A stretch of 52,420 nt of DNA from Rhodoferax sp. (lineage in GTDB: Bacteria > Pseudomonadota > Gammaproteobacteria > Burkholderiales > Burkholderiaceae_C), in contig NZ_JABBPD010000010.1 of NCBI RefSeq assembly GCF_012927445.1, forward strand, positions 1-52,420. Reading direction: 5' to 3'. The notes under the pieces are model-generated. The model was not told the DNA's origin. It saw nothing but the letters and a program-made list of their open reading frames with translations, and ran no database searches. This document shows positions 33,734-42,858 of the stretch, in pieces. The position numbers and the translations under genes were made by a program. How positions within the stretch are numbered: position 1 is the stretch's first letter; every line of letters begins with the position of its first letter.

Positions 33734-35206
33734 TCATCCCTCCGTTGATTTTTGTCGCGTGGTGGTCGTGATGCTCCGCAGCATCTCAAGCACTTCTTGC
33801 GCATTCTTGCGGTTGAGCCCAAACGACACGGCGGAATAGGCCAGTGCGCCGACCGCGATCAGCACACACAGGCGAAGGACAGCACCTTGCTCGATCAACC
33901 AAAAATACCGCGTCGCCGCAACGGCGCCATACATGATGAGACCCGCACCTGCCGCAGGCATCATGGATGTGGCAAGCGTACCCAGCCGCAGACCGAGCAC
34001 TGGCAAGCCGCGCACCAAGCCTTGAAGAACTACAAGGGGTGACACCACGAGCCAAGCGAGACTCAGCCCAAGCAGCCCGCCCCAGTTCGCACCAATAAAA
34101 AAAACGGCGGGGGCAATCAGCGATGCCCAGATGGCGTTACGCATCACGATATCAGAGCGCCCAACGCCCTGAATGGCGACTTGCACAAAGTTTGCAACCA
34201 GGCGCAGCGGGATGATCAGCGCCAGTACCTGCAAGGGCACGACGGAAGGACTCCAGTTGTCACCGAGGATCACTTCAACCATTTCAGAGGCAATGCTGGA
34301 CATCCCCCACAACACAGGAAAGGCAAAGAAACTCAAGATTCGGACGCCCAGCAACACGTTCGTACTGACGCTGTGCAAATCGTTTTGCATGCGGGAAAAG
34401 GTCGGAAACGCCACTTGATTGACGAGACCCGAGATGCGCTGACTCGGTAGCGAAGCGAGGTGCATGGCCACTGAGTAGAAGCCTAGAACTTCTTTACCTA
34501 ACAACTTGGCGCAAATCAGGAGATCGACCTGGGAATAGAACATCCAGAACACCTGAGCAGCGCTAATGTGTCCACCGAAACGGAGCAGCGATCGTAAACC
34601 TTGCAGCGAAAATTCCGGCCGGTGCATGAAAGGTGAGAGCCAGTTGATTCCGGCCGTTTTCCATATTTGACTGAGAATAGACCCGGCCACAAGCGCCCAG
34701 ACACCAGCACCGGAGAACGCCATTACCAGCGTGGTGCAACTGGCGACGATCGCACCGGACAGATCCAGCAGGGAGCGGTTGCGAAACTCCATCCTGCGCT
34801 GTAACTGGGCGTCCGGGATGACGGCGAAACCGGCAAGAACAAATTGAATGGCCAAGACACGGATAACCGGAGTCACCCGTGGCTCGTCATAAAAGACGGC
34901 AATAAGTGGCGCCATAAGCACCAGCAGGGCCGCCAACGAAAAATGAATGGCAAGGATCACACCAAATACGCGTCGCAGAAGGCGCTCGTCCAAGTCGACC
35001 ATCTGCACCACCGCGGCCCCAAGACCCAACTCGGAAAACATCGCAAGGAATGAAACAAAGACGGTGGCCATCGCGAGTAGCCCATAGTCCGCTGGCGACA
35101 GAAGGCGAATCACGATGATGGTGATCGCCCAAGTGACAAGCTGACTTGCCAGCCTCATGCTCGCGGTCCAGCGAAAGCCCGAGAGGGCTTGCGATCGGAG
35201 GCTCAT
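33734..35206 (-). CDS. Polysaccharide flippase (Wzx/WzxC-type, MOP superfamily)
   Basis: The 490-residue protein has about 12-14 hydrophobic helices. It begins MSLRSQALSGFRWTASMRLASQ and continues with LLSPADYGLLAMATVFVSF and ELGLGAAVVQ, features of the PST/WzxC branch. It should flip the undecaprenyl-linked repeat unit to the periplasmic face. It overlaps the VpsJ-like gene by four bases and abuts the Mur-Pth gene. Confidence 0.92.
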   Translation of the reverse strand: MSLRSQALSGFRWTASMRLASQLVTWAITIIVIRLLSPADYGLLAMATVFVSFLAMFSELGLGAAVVQMVDLDERLLRRVFGVILAIHFSLAALLVLMAPLIAVFYDEPRVTPVIRVLAIQFVLAGFAVIPDAQLQRRMEFRNRSLLDLSGAIVASCTTLVMAFSGAGVWALVAGSILSQIWKTAGINWLSPFMHRPEFSLQGLRSLLRFGGHISAAQVFWMFYSQVDLLICAKLLGKEVLGFYSVAMHLASLPSQRISGLVNQVAFPTFSRMQNDLHSVSTNVLLGVRILSFFAFPVLWGMSSIASEMVEVILGDNWSPSVVPLQVLALIIPLRLVANFVQVAIQGVGRSDIVMRNAIWASLIAPAVFFIGANWGGLLGLSLAWLVVSPLVVLQGLVRGLPVLGLRLGTLATSMMPAAGAGLIMYGAVAATRYFWLIEQGAVLRLCVLIAVGALAYSAVSFGLNRKNAQEVLEMLRSITTTTRQKSTEG

Positions 35207-36489
35207 TTCTCGCTCAACGGTTCATGCCGATGCTGCAGCAACAAAGCATCGATAAAGTATTTGGTTGCCCAGTTCGGATAACCCGCCCTCATGTACGAAC
35301 CCAATAGCGGGAACGAGCCGGCGATAGCGCCAATCAGGGCGGCATCATCCGACTGAAGCAACTGAAGCGCCTTCAGATAATTCACCAGCTTGTCGGCTTG
35401 CGCGCGGTACTTGGCCTCACCGGTCTGTTCAAACAAGCGATAGCCAACAATAGCCATCTGCGCCGATCCGGTCAGACAAGAGGAAAACCCGGCGGGCTCC
35501 CAGTCGGCAGAAAAACGACCGGGCAGGTAGCCGTCACTTGACATACGCGGCAGGACGGCATCCGCAGTGCGGCGAACGGCATCAATAAAGTCCGCTCGCC
35601 CCGCGAGAAGACCGACCTCCAGCACGCCCTGCAGGGTGTATCCGATCGTATGGGTGAGTGGCATGTCGGAATGTGACAAACAATTGTGGGCAAACCAGCC
35701 ATTGGGCTGCTGTTGGCGTAGAGCGGCTTCGATGACCGCGACGGCGGCAATCTTGTAGCGATCTTCTTGGACAAGTTCGCCAAAACGATAGATGGCCCAA
35801 GCACAAAGGCAGGTATAAGTTTTTACCTCGCCAGCGCTAACGAAAGCACCGTTGGTTTTGAAGTACCCCTGGTCGTCCAGATCACCCACCAGAAAATCAG
35901 CCGCGCGTCGCGCTGCAGAAAGCAGTTTTGGGTCGCCCGAGTCGCTGTAGGCCGAGCACCATCCGTCAAGGACCATGCCGGTATTAAAAGCGGCGGCGGT
36001 CTGGTGCGCTGACGCGCAGACCGGACCGCCTTGCACAGCCCCAGAGGGCATCTGCACCGCGGCCTCCCACGCCGCCATGCGCATGGCAGCCGCCGCCACA
36101 GCAGGGTCGTCAAATCTCTTGGCGAACGCCAGGAACGAGGAGATGATGTAACCGGTTGTCTCGGGATACGACGGATGCCATCCATTGCCACCGATATTGC
36201 AGGGGAAATAGCCGAGCGAAACGCCGTCATCATGGCTTGCAGCCTGTGCACGCATGATCCAATTCACTCCCGCCCGTGCGCGCTCACTGGTTTCGCCGCT
36301 CACAGGAGATACCGTTGAAAAGATAAAGCGCAGCTGGCTTCTAATGACTTCCCCCCGGAAGGCGCCGTTATCGGGCCGAAAGAGCGCGCGAACCTCAGCC
36401 GCAAAGGCTGCCGCACCCCAGTAGGTGACGCGCAGGGAGTCCCTAAAGTAATTATTCTGAATGGTTCGAGCAATGGTGCCTGGTTTCAA
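35203..36489 (-). CDS. VpsJ-like polysaccharide biosynthesis protein (predicted alpha/alpha toroid)
   Basis: The 428-residue protein has no signal peptide or membrane segment and shows repeated helical pairs. SYPETTGYIISSFLAFA, NTGMVLDGW and HTIGYTLQGVLEVG resemble six-hairpin glycosidase/lyase-like toroids. I recall the SYPETTGYII segment from proteins annotated VpsJ in Vibrio-type polysaccharide clusters, whose reaction is not established. An epimerase- or lyase-type role on lipid-linked sugars is possible. Its place between the acyl carrier set and the flippase points to late repeat-unit modification. Confidence 0.65.
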   Translation of the reverse strand: MKPGTIARTIQNNYFRDSLRVTYWGAAAFAAEVRALFRPDNGAFRGEVIRSQLRFIFSTVSPVSGETSERARAGVNWIMRAQAASHDDGVSLGYFPCNIGGNGWHPSYPETTGYIISSFLAFAKRFDDPAVAAAAMRMAAWEAAVQMPSGAVQGGPVCASAHQTAAAFNTGMVLDGWCSAYSDSGDPKLLSAARRAADFLVGDLDDQGYFKTNGAFVSAGEVKTYTCLCAWAIYRFGELVQEDRYKIAAVAVIEAALRQQQPNGWFAHNCLSHSDMPLTHTIGYTLQGVLEVGLLAGRADFIDAVRRTADAVLPRMSSDGYLPGRFSADWEPAGFSSCLTGSAQMAIVGYRLFEQTGEAKYRAQADKLVNYLKALQLLQSDDAALIGAIAGSFPLLGSYMRAGYPNWATKYFIDALLLQHRHEPLSEK

Positions 36490-36498
36490 CGTGTGCCC

Positions 36499-37737
36499 CT
36501 AAAGCATGACCTGGCCACCGGTCACGGAGAGATTGACGCCCGTCAGGAACGCGGCGTCCTCACCCGCGAAATAGGCGACAGCGCTCGCAACATCAGCGGG
36601 GGTGGCAATTCGTTTCAGTGGCGTCCTTGCCGCCTCCATCTTGAAGACGCGTTCTTGATAGTGTTCCGTTAATTCAGTTCTCGTCAGCCCTGGGGACACC
36701 ATGTTCACCCGAATCATGTCCTCGGCCCATTCTGCGGCCATCGCTTTCGACAAACCCATGAGCGCATTCTTGGCGCACACATAGTCAGCCATGCCTGTCG
36801 CCGGGACCCCCGCCGTAACTTGCGACAGAATGTTGATGATTGCGCCACCCCCCATAGATTTCATATGCGGATACACACCTTGGCAAAGCTGAAGAACGGC
36901 CTTGACCTGATAAGCCATGTGCGCTTCAAAATCGGTCCAGCGCAGGTCGTTGATCGGGCGATTGACGAACTCCCCCACGGCGGCATTGACAAGCACCCGT
37001 GGCGCCCCTAGGGTCTTAACCACCTGCGTGATCAAAGCCGAAACCGATTCGACGTCCCGCACATCGGCCTGTACGGCAAAGGCAACTCCACCGCCAAGTT
37101 CAATTTCCCGAACCACGCTCAGCGCACGCTCCTCATTGCGAAAATAATTCACGGCAACTGCAAATCCTCTTAATGCCAGGGTCTTGGCGATCTGCGCACC
37201 CATACCTCTTGATGCACCCGTAACAATGGCCACGCGGCGACCTGAATCAAACGGAATGCTTGCCGCCAAACTGACGCGTTGCCCCACCGGTGAATCGTCT
37301 CGCACTTTGACCTTTGCAGTCCCAATAACAATGACTTTGTCATCAATACTGCGTATTTCCGTATTCAGCACCAAGGTCCGGGTGGCATCACTCTTGCCGA
37401 CGACCTTGGCCACAGCCCGAACGGTCTCGTCGATCATTACAGGGCGGCGAAAGGTGAGGTCTTGCCCAAGGTAGAGGGCATGCTTGCCAGGCACGCGCAT
37501 GCCAACCAACTGGGAAAACAGGGATGCCAGCAATACGCCATGAACGACCTGCGCCCCGAATTCAGTACCGGCGGCGAACTCGCGGTCGACATGCAAGGGG
37601 CTGTAATCACCACTCAACGCTGCGAATGCAAGTACATCCTGGACCGAAAACGAGCGGGTTATTTCATAAGTTTGTCCGAGAGAAATATCGTCGAACTTGA
37701 GTTCTGCGGCAGCCGGAAAACCATCATTCATGCACAT
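36499..37737 (-). CDS. Fusion of a MaoC-type hydratase and a short-chain dehydrogenase/reductase
   Basis: Residues 10-150 form a MaoC/hot-dog hydratase domain with the catalytic pair Asp44 and His49 in SGDYSPLHVD. Residues 165-412 form a FabG-like SDR with TGASRGMG (173-180), Ser305 and Tyr319-x-x-x-Lys323. Together they could hydrate or dehydrate and reduce a short acyl chain held on a carrier protein, for example to a 3-hydroxyacyl group. The adjacent acyl carrier protein lies 23 bases upstream. ATG 37731 is an alternative start with better spacing to a weak AAGAAAG. Confidence 0.88.
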   Translation of the reverse strand: MCMNDGFPAAAELKFDDISLGQTYEITRSFSVQDVLAFAALSGDYSPLHVDREFAAGTEFGAQVVHGVLLASLFSQLVGMRVPGKHALYLGQDLTFRRPVMIDETVRAVAKVVGKSDATRTLVLNTEIRSIDDKVIVIGTAKVKVRDDSPVGQRVSLAASIPFDSGRRVAIVTGASRGMGAQIAKTLALRGFAVAVNYFRNEERALSVVREIELGGGVAFAVQADVRDVESVSALITQVVKTLGAPRVLVNAAVGEFVNRPINDLRWTDFEAHMAYQVKAVLQLCQGVYPHMKSMGGGAIINILSQVTAGVPATGMADYVCAKNALMGLSKAMAAEWAEDMIRVNMVSPGLTRTELTEHYQERVFKMEAARTPLKRIATPADVASAVAYFAGEDAAFLTGVNLSVTGGQVML

Positions 37738-37760
37738 CTTTCTTGTATTGCGCAGGCAGG

Positions 37761-37997
37761 CTAAATTTTCGCCCCGACGATCTGGACGATATCGAAATAG
37801 GAGACCATCAATTCGAATTCAGAAACTTCGAATGAAATCGAAAATTCCTCTTCAAGCGCCAAAATAATGTTGATTTGGTTGGCCGAATCCCATCCCGGGA
37901 TGTTGTCCATGGACGTGCTGTCATCGATCTTTTCGACATCAACATTCAGGATAATCGACATCAACTCTTTGATGGTCTGCTCAACATTTTTTAGCAT
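37761..37997 (-). CDS. Acyl carrier protein (FkbH-associated)
   Basis: A 78-residue acidic protein with the phosphopantetheine site GWDSANQ (Ser38). It lies 20 bases after the FkbH-like gene and before the MaoC-SDR fusion, the usual arrangement for making a carrier-bound short acyl unit. It is distinct from the carrier at 23912-24163, so two separate acyl pools may exist. Confidence 0.9.
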   Translation of the reverse strand: MLKNVEQTIKELMSIILNVDVEKIDDSTSMDNIPGWDSANQINIILALEEEFSISFEVSEFELMVSYFDIVQIVGAKI

Positions 37998-38017
37998 TTA
38001 ACAACTCCAAATTGAAT

Positions 38018-39925
38018 TTAACCGAACCAGGCGGGGCGTTGCACAAGTTCGAACTCCATATCCAACACCCATCGCGTGATGCCAGACACGTCTTCACTCT
38101 GCAGGGAAAAGCCATGTCTCTTGTACAAGTCACGCGCCGGTAGATTTTTCTCAGTTGGGACCACTAGCCCGCATATTTTCTTCAACCCACGCTCTTGTGC
38201 CGTGTCACAAAGGAATGCCAGCATCGCCGTTTCGACCGTACGACCGATCACGCGGCAGCTGAGAAGAAAGGTATCAACATCAAGCCGGTCTTCAACAATG
38301 TGCGCCAACATGATGCCGACAATCCCGTTGTCTCCGAACCGATCTCGAACGCCGACGCTGATCGCCAGCCAGTTAGGATCGGCCATGCGTCCCGCAAGCT
38401 CAGCCTCGGAATAGCGAACGGTGGTGAGATTGAATTGATTGGTTTTTTGTGTGAGTTGGGCGGCACGCGCGCGTGATGCCTGATCGACGCGGGCGATACT
38501 GAGCTGCATATCGAGATCCCGGTAATAGTCTTCAATATTGCCACTCGCAGAACGCATCGTTTCCGCCTGTGCGCGCTGTTGGTACAACTGTCCCCGATGA
38601 CGATCTTCATCCGACAGACCGAGAACATCAAACAGCCCCTCCGCGCAAAGCGTTTCAACATACAACTCGGGACGGCGCGGCAGATGAATCACAGTGACCA
38701 TCGGCAATTCGCGGCGAACCTGTTCACATTCAGCCGGATTGTCATCTACAAACACCATGTGATCCAAACCAATATTGAGTCGTTTGGCGATCCGCTTCAG
38801 TGAATCGCTTTTCGGATTCCAGTGTATTTCCATTTCGGCAACATGCTCTTTGCGAATCATCATGAAACGGTGGCTGAGAAACACGGCATCGACATCGGCT
38901 GGATTGTTCTTGCTGGCAATGGCCAATATGACACCGCGTCGATGAAGGTCCAGAACCACCCGCTGGAACTCGACGAAGGCACTACCAGGGTAATTGGGGC
39001 CGAGTTGAATACCCTCAATTCCATCTTCACCAATGACGCCGCCCCATAGTGTGTTGTCGAGATCAACGACCAGACACTTCTTTGCCAAACCGCCAAATGC
39101 CCTGCAATACCGCATGTATTCCTGCGACAGGTACCCCAACATGCCATTCGCGATGGGCGCCTTGGCATACAGTCTCATTCTTGCGTCATACCAGTTTTGC
39201 GCACCAAAATGATGGACCAATGCGGCATAGTCCACGATGTGAGCGTCGACGATATCAGCAACCGCTTCATCAAGAGAGCGATTGAGATTCGCAACAAGTT
39301 TCGCTTGCCCGATGGGCAAACGAAAATCGGCGATACCCGCTCGCCGCAAGCGCGGCAGCGCAAAATTATGCACGAGCAACGGCGTTGTCAGCGTGCTGCG
39401 GAATGCCCGCACGAGCGAGCCAATCTCTTGCTTGCATCTATCGATGACCGCCCCGAGACTGCCGCCGGACGGTTCTGCGTCCATAAATTCTGTATAAATT
39501 TCAGGAAACCAATCCTCGCCTTCAATGGCCAGAATCGTGACATCCGGTGCAAAGGCATACAGACCGCTCTTAACGTCTCTTATTTCCTGGTTAATCAAGC
39601 CGAAACCGGGCTGGTAGATCTCTATGCGCAGACCATTGATAAAGCCCAAGGCGATCAATGAATCGTGAATAAACTCGATCGAGAAAGACGAAAGCAAAGC
39701 GATTTTGTAGGATTTGAGGCCTATCTCATCTGGCTTCAGGCCATCAACAAGTTGGCGCAAAAATCTGAAATTCATCAGACTCGGCTGCTCCTGCAAAAGT
39801 TGACGTGCGGACTGCATTGCCGACTCTACCGCGCCACCGTCAAGGCTTGCGCGGACGGTGGCGCGCCGATCGGGGTGATCCGCTTCCTTGCTCGGTTGCA
39901 CAGGCTGATTGTGGGGTTCAGTCAT
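38018..39925 (-). CDS. FkbH-like HAD-IIIC family protein with GNAT-like C-terminal domain
   Basis: The 635-residue protein has a variable N-terminal region, a HAD domain starting LVVDLDNTLWGG (Asp288, Asp290, Thr292), the motif lysine in ASKNN and VDDNPAEC at 393-400, and a C-terminal acyltransferase-like domain with FGDNGIVGI and a late LPARDLYKRHGF. FkbH-type enzymes dephosphorylate a three-carbon glycolytic intermediate and load the glyceryl unit on a carrier protein; some act with other acids. The carrier protein follows directly. It overlaps the AAC(3)-like gene by 8 bases. Confidence 0.9.
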   Translation of the reverse strand: MTEPHNQPVQPSKEADHPDRRATVRASLDGGAVESAMQSARQLLQEQPSLMNFRFLRQLVDGLKPDEIGLKSYKIALLSSFSIEFIHDSLIALGFINGLRIEIYQPGFGLINQEIRDVKSGLYAFAPDVTILAIEGEDWFPEIYTEFMDAEPSGGSLGAVIDRCKQEIGSLVRAFRSTLTTPLLVHNFALPRLRRAGIADFRLPIGQAKLVANLNRSLDEAVADIVDAHIVDYAALVHHFGAQNWYDARMRLYAKAPIANGMLGYLSQEYMRYCRAFGGLAKKCLVVDLDNTLWGGVIGEDGIEGIQLGPNYPGSAFVEFQRVVLDLHRRGVILAIASKNNPADVDAVFLSHRFMMIRKEHVAEMEIHWNPKSDSLKRIAKRLNIGLDHMVFVDDNPAECEQVRRELPMVTVIHLPRRPELYVETLCAEGLFDVLGLSDEDRHRGQLYQQRAQAETMRSASGNIEDYYRDLDMQLSIARVDQASRARAAQLTQKTNQFNLTTVRYSEAELAGRMADPNWLAISVGVRDRFGDNGIVGIMLAHIVEDRLDVDTFLLSCRVIGRTVETAMLAFLCDTAQERGLKKICGLVVPTEKNLPARDLYKRHGFSLQSEDVSGITRWVLDMEFELVQRPAWFG

Positions 39926-40766
39926 AACAATTAATTCCCTGTTTGTTCATGCTGCGCGCAACCGCATTCACATCGGCCGCCGCCAGGACGTTAATTTTTA
40001 ACCCGCCAACCTGCGCTTCGCGCCACGCCCCGAACTTCTTCAAGTGAGGGACCAACTTGTACAAGTTTCGGCGCCGTGATACCGCGGGCTCGAAAAGGCG
40101 GCAATTCGTGTCGAGAATTTGGCCATCACGGGTTTTTGACCGCAAGTGAAATACCTCGTCAGTGAACGGTGAGACGGGCAGTTCTTGTTCAAGAATTTCC
40201 TCCAGCGTGTGAAAGAAGGTCAACACACTAATGTCGGTACCCAACAAGACGATCTTGCCCCGCCGTTGGAGTAGGGCTTCAAATGGCGTACCCGCACCAC
40301 AGGGTGTGCCGGCGAGGTGATGTCCGGCAGCGACCACCTCGGCATCATGACCCCAGATCGCCACGGGATGGGTCGGATGAATGCTGCGAACGACCCCGGG
40401 GGATCTTCTGAACAGTTCGGTCAGAAGGCCCATGCGCGACGGCGTGCGCGCCACATCAAACAAAGGGTTGGTTTTTGCAAAGGCCACTGCAGTACCGGAA
40501 AACATCATGGTCGGCATCATCAGGATGCCTTCGTCACCGACAACGCTTTGCAGCATCGAGATGACGTCGGTCGGTTTCCCTTGGAACCCTTCAAAAGCGT
40601 CAAATGAACTGTGTACCAGCACGGTATCGCCATGGACAATGCCGAGTCCTCGGAGCGTACGTTGAAGATCCTCAGGCGTAAATGATCTGAAGGTGTTCGC
40701 AAAGAGCCGCCGGAATGCCTTCATGTGCTTTTTTGCACGGGTCTTCGCATGCGTCCAAGACGTCAT
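39918..40766 (-). CDS. AAC(3)-family N-acyltransferase
   Basis: The 282-residue protein matches the aminoglycoside 3-N-acetyltransferase fold family: DTVLVHSSFDAF, TPSRMGLLTELFRRSPGVVRSIHPTHPVA and GTPFE. In a polysaccharide operon the family more likely acylates an amino sugar than an antibiotic. I use ATG 40766, which overlaps the previous stop by ATGA; a longer reading would run 285 bases into the GT-C gene. Its neighbours suggest that the acyl donor is the FkbH-loaded carrier protein. Confidence 0.87.
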   Translation of the reverse strand: MTSWTHAKTRAKKHMKAFRRLFANTFRSFTPEDLQRTLRGLGIVHGDTVLVHSSFDAFEGFQGKPTDVISMLQSVVGDEGILMMPTMMFSGTAVAFAKTNPLFDVARTPSRMGLLTELFRRSPGVVRSIHPTHPVAIWGHDAEVVAAGHHLAGTPCGAGTPFEALLQRRGKIVLLGTDISVLTFFHTLEEILEQELPVSPFTDEVFHLRSKTRDGQILDTNCRLFEPAVSRRRNLYKLVPHLKKFGAWREAQVGGLKINVLAAADVNAVARSMNKQGINCYD

Positions 40767-42442
40767 TTTGGCTCTAGCCCGCCACTGGCTTTTGAGCTTA
40801 GCAAAGCCGTTTTCCGAATCTGCGCGAGACAGCCCCTGTCGACGGAATAAAACTGCACGGACTCCGGCAACAACAGCTTGTCGGTAAACCTCATCTGCCG
40901 GTCTGCCCACGATGGCAGAGAAGCCCGGACCGCCCTGACAATCCTTGTAACAAGAAGATCGGTCACACTGGGCGCGCCGACCGCTTGGGCGATCTGTCGG
41001 ACGCAATGAGCGCCGGCCCCCGGCAACAAGCCGGCCATCTCGCCACGCCATTCAGGCCATGCGGGATGGTAGGCCGCGATAATCGGGGAACCCTCTGGCA
41101 AGGAACGCGGCACCGCGATCACCTCTGTCATTTCTTTCAACGGTAAAAGATTGCCCGCATTCTCTTGACCCATGAGCCCCAGTACATGATTCAGGTTCAA
41201 GGTTTGACCTGATGCATAAACGACCGACGACCTGTTTGCCTGCGCGAAACGGATCGTGTCGCGGTGGCTAGCGGCATGCAAATTGTGCCCATAGCCATCC
41301 AGGGCGGCCAGTAACACGCCCCCGATGCAGAGCACAGCCATCAGGGCGATTGACACCTCCGCTCTCATCCTTGCTAACGCGACGCCTGCGAGTACCGCGA
41401 TCGGCGCCGCAAAAATGATCGCATAGTTCGTCTGCTTTGGAATCAACCGTAATGGCGACAGCGAGTAGACAAAGAATGAAAAGAAAACAAGCAGGAAGAT
41501 GGCCCAAAGAACCGTGAAGAGTCCCGTTCGCCGTTTCGCCCGTCCTTGCGCATGGACGGCAAACCAGGCCCCCAGCACCGCCAGAATCGGCGCAAGCCAC
41601 AACGTTCTTCCATCTAAAAAAAGCAGCCTGAAATAGAAATTAGCGTCATAGCTCTGCCAGGAAGCTGGGTTCGCCGATCCTGCCTTGATCTGCCGCGCCA
41701 AGACGTGCGCATAATAAAAAGGATCAGCAAAGGCCCAGGTGAACAGAATGAGATTCAGACTGGCGGCGGCGGCGGCGCCGAAGACAAGCCAAAGAATTTT
41801 GCGTCGATTGGCCGTGAATGCGAGCGCCAGGATTCCGAAAGGGATACTGAATACGATCGCCGCCTCAGGCTTTATCCAACCGGCAAAGCCCACAGCAAGC
41901 CCCGCTCCAACGAGCAGAACAGCCTTGCCGCTACTAACACCGAAATGGAGGAGCACCATTGACAGCGTCAGCAGGGCGGCAAACGGAGCGTCTGCCGTGA
42001 TGTTGGTCGCGGAATCAATGTGCTGCGGAATTGTCGCCAATACCAGGCTTGCAGAGACTGCCACTCGCGTGCCCCAGATTCTCAATGCGTAAACATAAAT
42101 GACCGCAATTTCCCCTAGCGAACAGATCAACCCCCACGCCGCAAGGGCACCTTCGCTCCGGCCCAGCAAACCCACCGCAGCGGCAATCGGGAGATTGATG
42201 CCGTATCGCAGCGCGCCGTTGTAATCAGAAGGGGACCACAGCCCAGCCAGCACCTCCAGCCCGCGGGTTGCGTAGATCACGTCGTCTGATCCCATAAAAC
42301 CGCGGAACAGCCACAGGCGGATAACGATCGCAACAAGGAGCAGCGCCCCGAGCCACCACCAGTCACCCCATTGACGCCAGGCAAATTCAGTCCGCCTCAG
42401 CGAAAGACCTGACATACGGGCGGGTTGGGTGGCGCTCGTCAT
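40763..42442 (-). CDS. GT-C/PMT-type membrane glycosyltransferase
   Basis: The 559-residue protein has about 10-12 membrane helices and an early luminal acidic motif GSDDVIYATRG, as in dolichyl/polyprenyl-phosphate-sugar transferases (ArnT/PMT_2-like). It would use a polyprenyl-phosphate sugar on the periplasmic side. ATG 42442 overlaps the GtrA stop by ATGA; the frame's earlier start would lie inside gtrA. With the GT2 at 46269 and GtrA it forms a likely three-part periplasmic glycosylation set. Confidence 0.85.
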   Translation of the reverse strand: MTSATQPARMSGLSLRRTEFAWRQWGDWWWLGALLLVAIVIRLWLFRGFMGSDDVIYATRGLEVLAGLWSPSDYNGALRYGINLPIAAAVGLLGRSEGALAAWGLICSLGEIAVIYVYALRIWGTRVAVSASLVLATIPQHIDSATNITADAPFAALLTLSMVLLHFGVSSGKAVLLVGAGLAVGFAGWIKPEAAIVFSIPFGILALAFTANRRKILWLVFGAAAAASLNLILFTWAFADPFYYAHVLARQIKAGSANPASWQSYDANFYFRLLFLDGRTLWLAPILAVLGAWFAVHAQGRAKRRTGLFTVLWAIFLLVFFSFFVYSLSPLRLIPKQTNYAIIFAAPIAVLAGVALARMRAEVSIALMAVLCIGGVLLAALDGYGHNLHAASHRDTIRFAQANRSSVVYASGQTLNLNHVLGLMGQENAGNLLPLKEMTEVIAVPRSLPEGSPIIAAYHPAWPEWRGEMAGLLPGAGAHCVRQIAQAVGAPSVTDLLVTRIVRAVRASLPSWADRQMRFTDKLLLPESVQFYSVDRGCLAQIRKTALLSSKASGGLEPK

Positions 42443-42858
42443 AACAGCCTCGTCTTGTCTATGGCCGACCGACGGAAAACAAAATATTTCTGGGTCAGGT
42501 ACGACAACACCACGCTCATCGGAAGGGCAAGCGCGCCTGCCGCGTAGGCATTGAAACCCAAAGCCATGAGCTGACCAATCAAAGTGATGACACAAACATA
42601 GATCAACGCCCAACTCAAGACAAAACGACCGAGCAAGCGGTTATCCGGGTTGTTAAAAACCAGATGGCCCTGCGTCTTGAAGCTGAACAAAATGCCAACC
42701 AGCAGGGTCAGCAAATTGGCCAGTTTATAGTCGAGTCCGATGAAAAGCAGCCCCGCGTAAACCAGGTAACTGAAAGTTGTATTTAGCCCACCGACCAGGA
42801 CGAATCGAACGGCACTATTTGCCTTGACCTTGGCTATAACAGGAACAAAAAAGCTCAT
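42439..42858 (-). CDS. GtrA-family membrane protein
   Basis: The 139-residue protein has four membrane helices: FVLVGGLNTTFSYLVYAGLLF near the start, LLVGILFSF, and a C-terminal TQKYFVFRR. GtrA proteins are thought to flip polyprenyl-phosphate-linked monosaccharides. It overlaps both neighbours by four bases. Confidence 0.88.
   Translation of the reverse strand: MSFFVPVIAKVKANSAVRFVLVGGLNTTFSYLVYAGLLFIGLDYKLANLLTLLVGILFSFKTQGHLVFNNPDNRLLGRFVLSWALIYVCVITLIGQLMALGFNAYAAGALALPMSVVLSYLTQKYFVFRRSAIDKTRLL

Noticed and set aside
39918..40766. Aminoglycoside resistance gene
   Set aside because: The family match is real, but the position between FkbH-like and GT-C genes in an EPS operon points to sugar N-acylation.
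40767..41051. N-terminal extension of the AAC(3)-like frame
   Set aside because: It runs inside the GT-C gene on the same strand and is Arg/Gly-rich; ATG 40766 with a four-base overlap is far better.
42443..42613. N-terminal extension of the GT-C transferase frame
   Set aside because: It lies inside gtrA and lacks a ribosome-binding site; ATG 42442 gives the expected start and an ATGA overlap.
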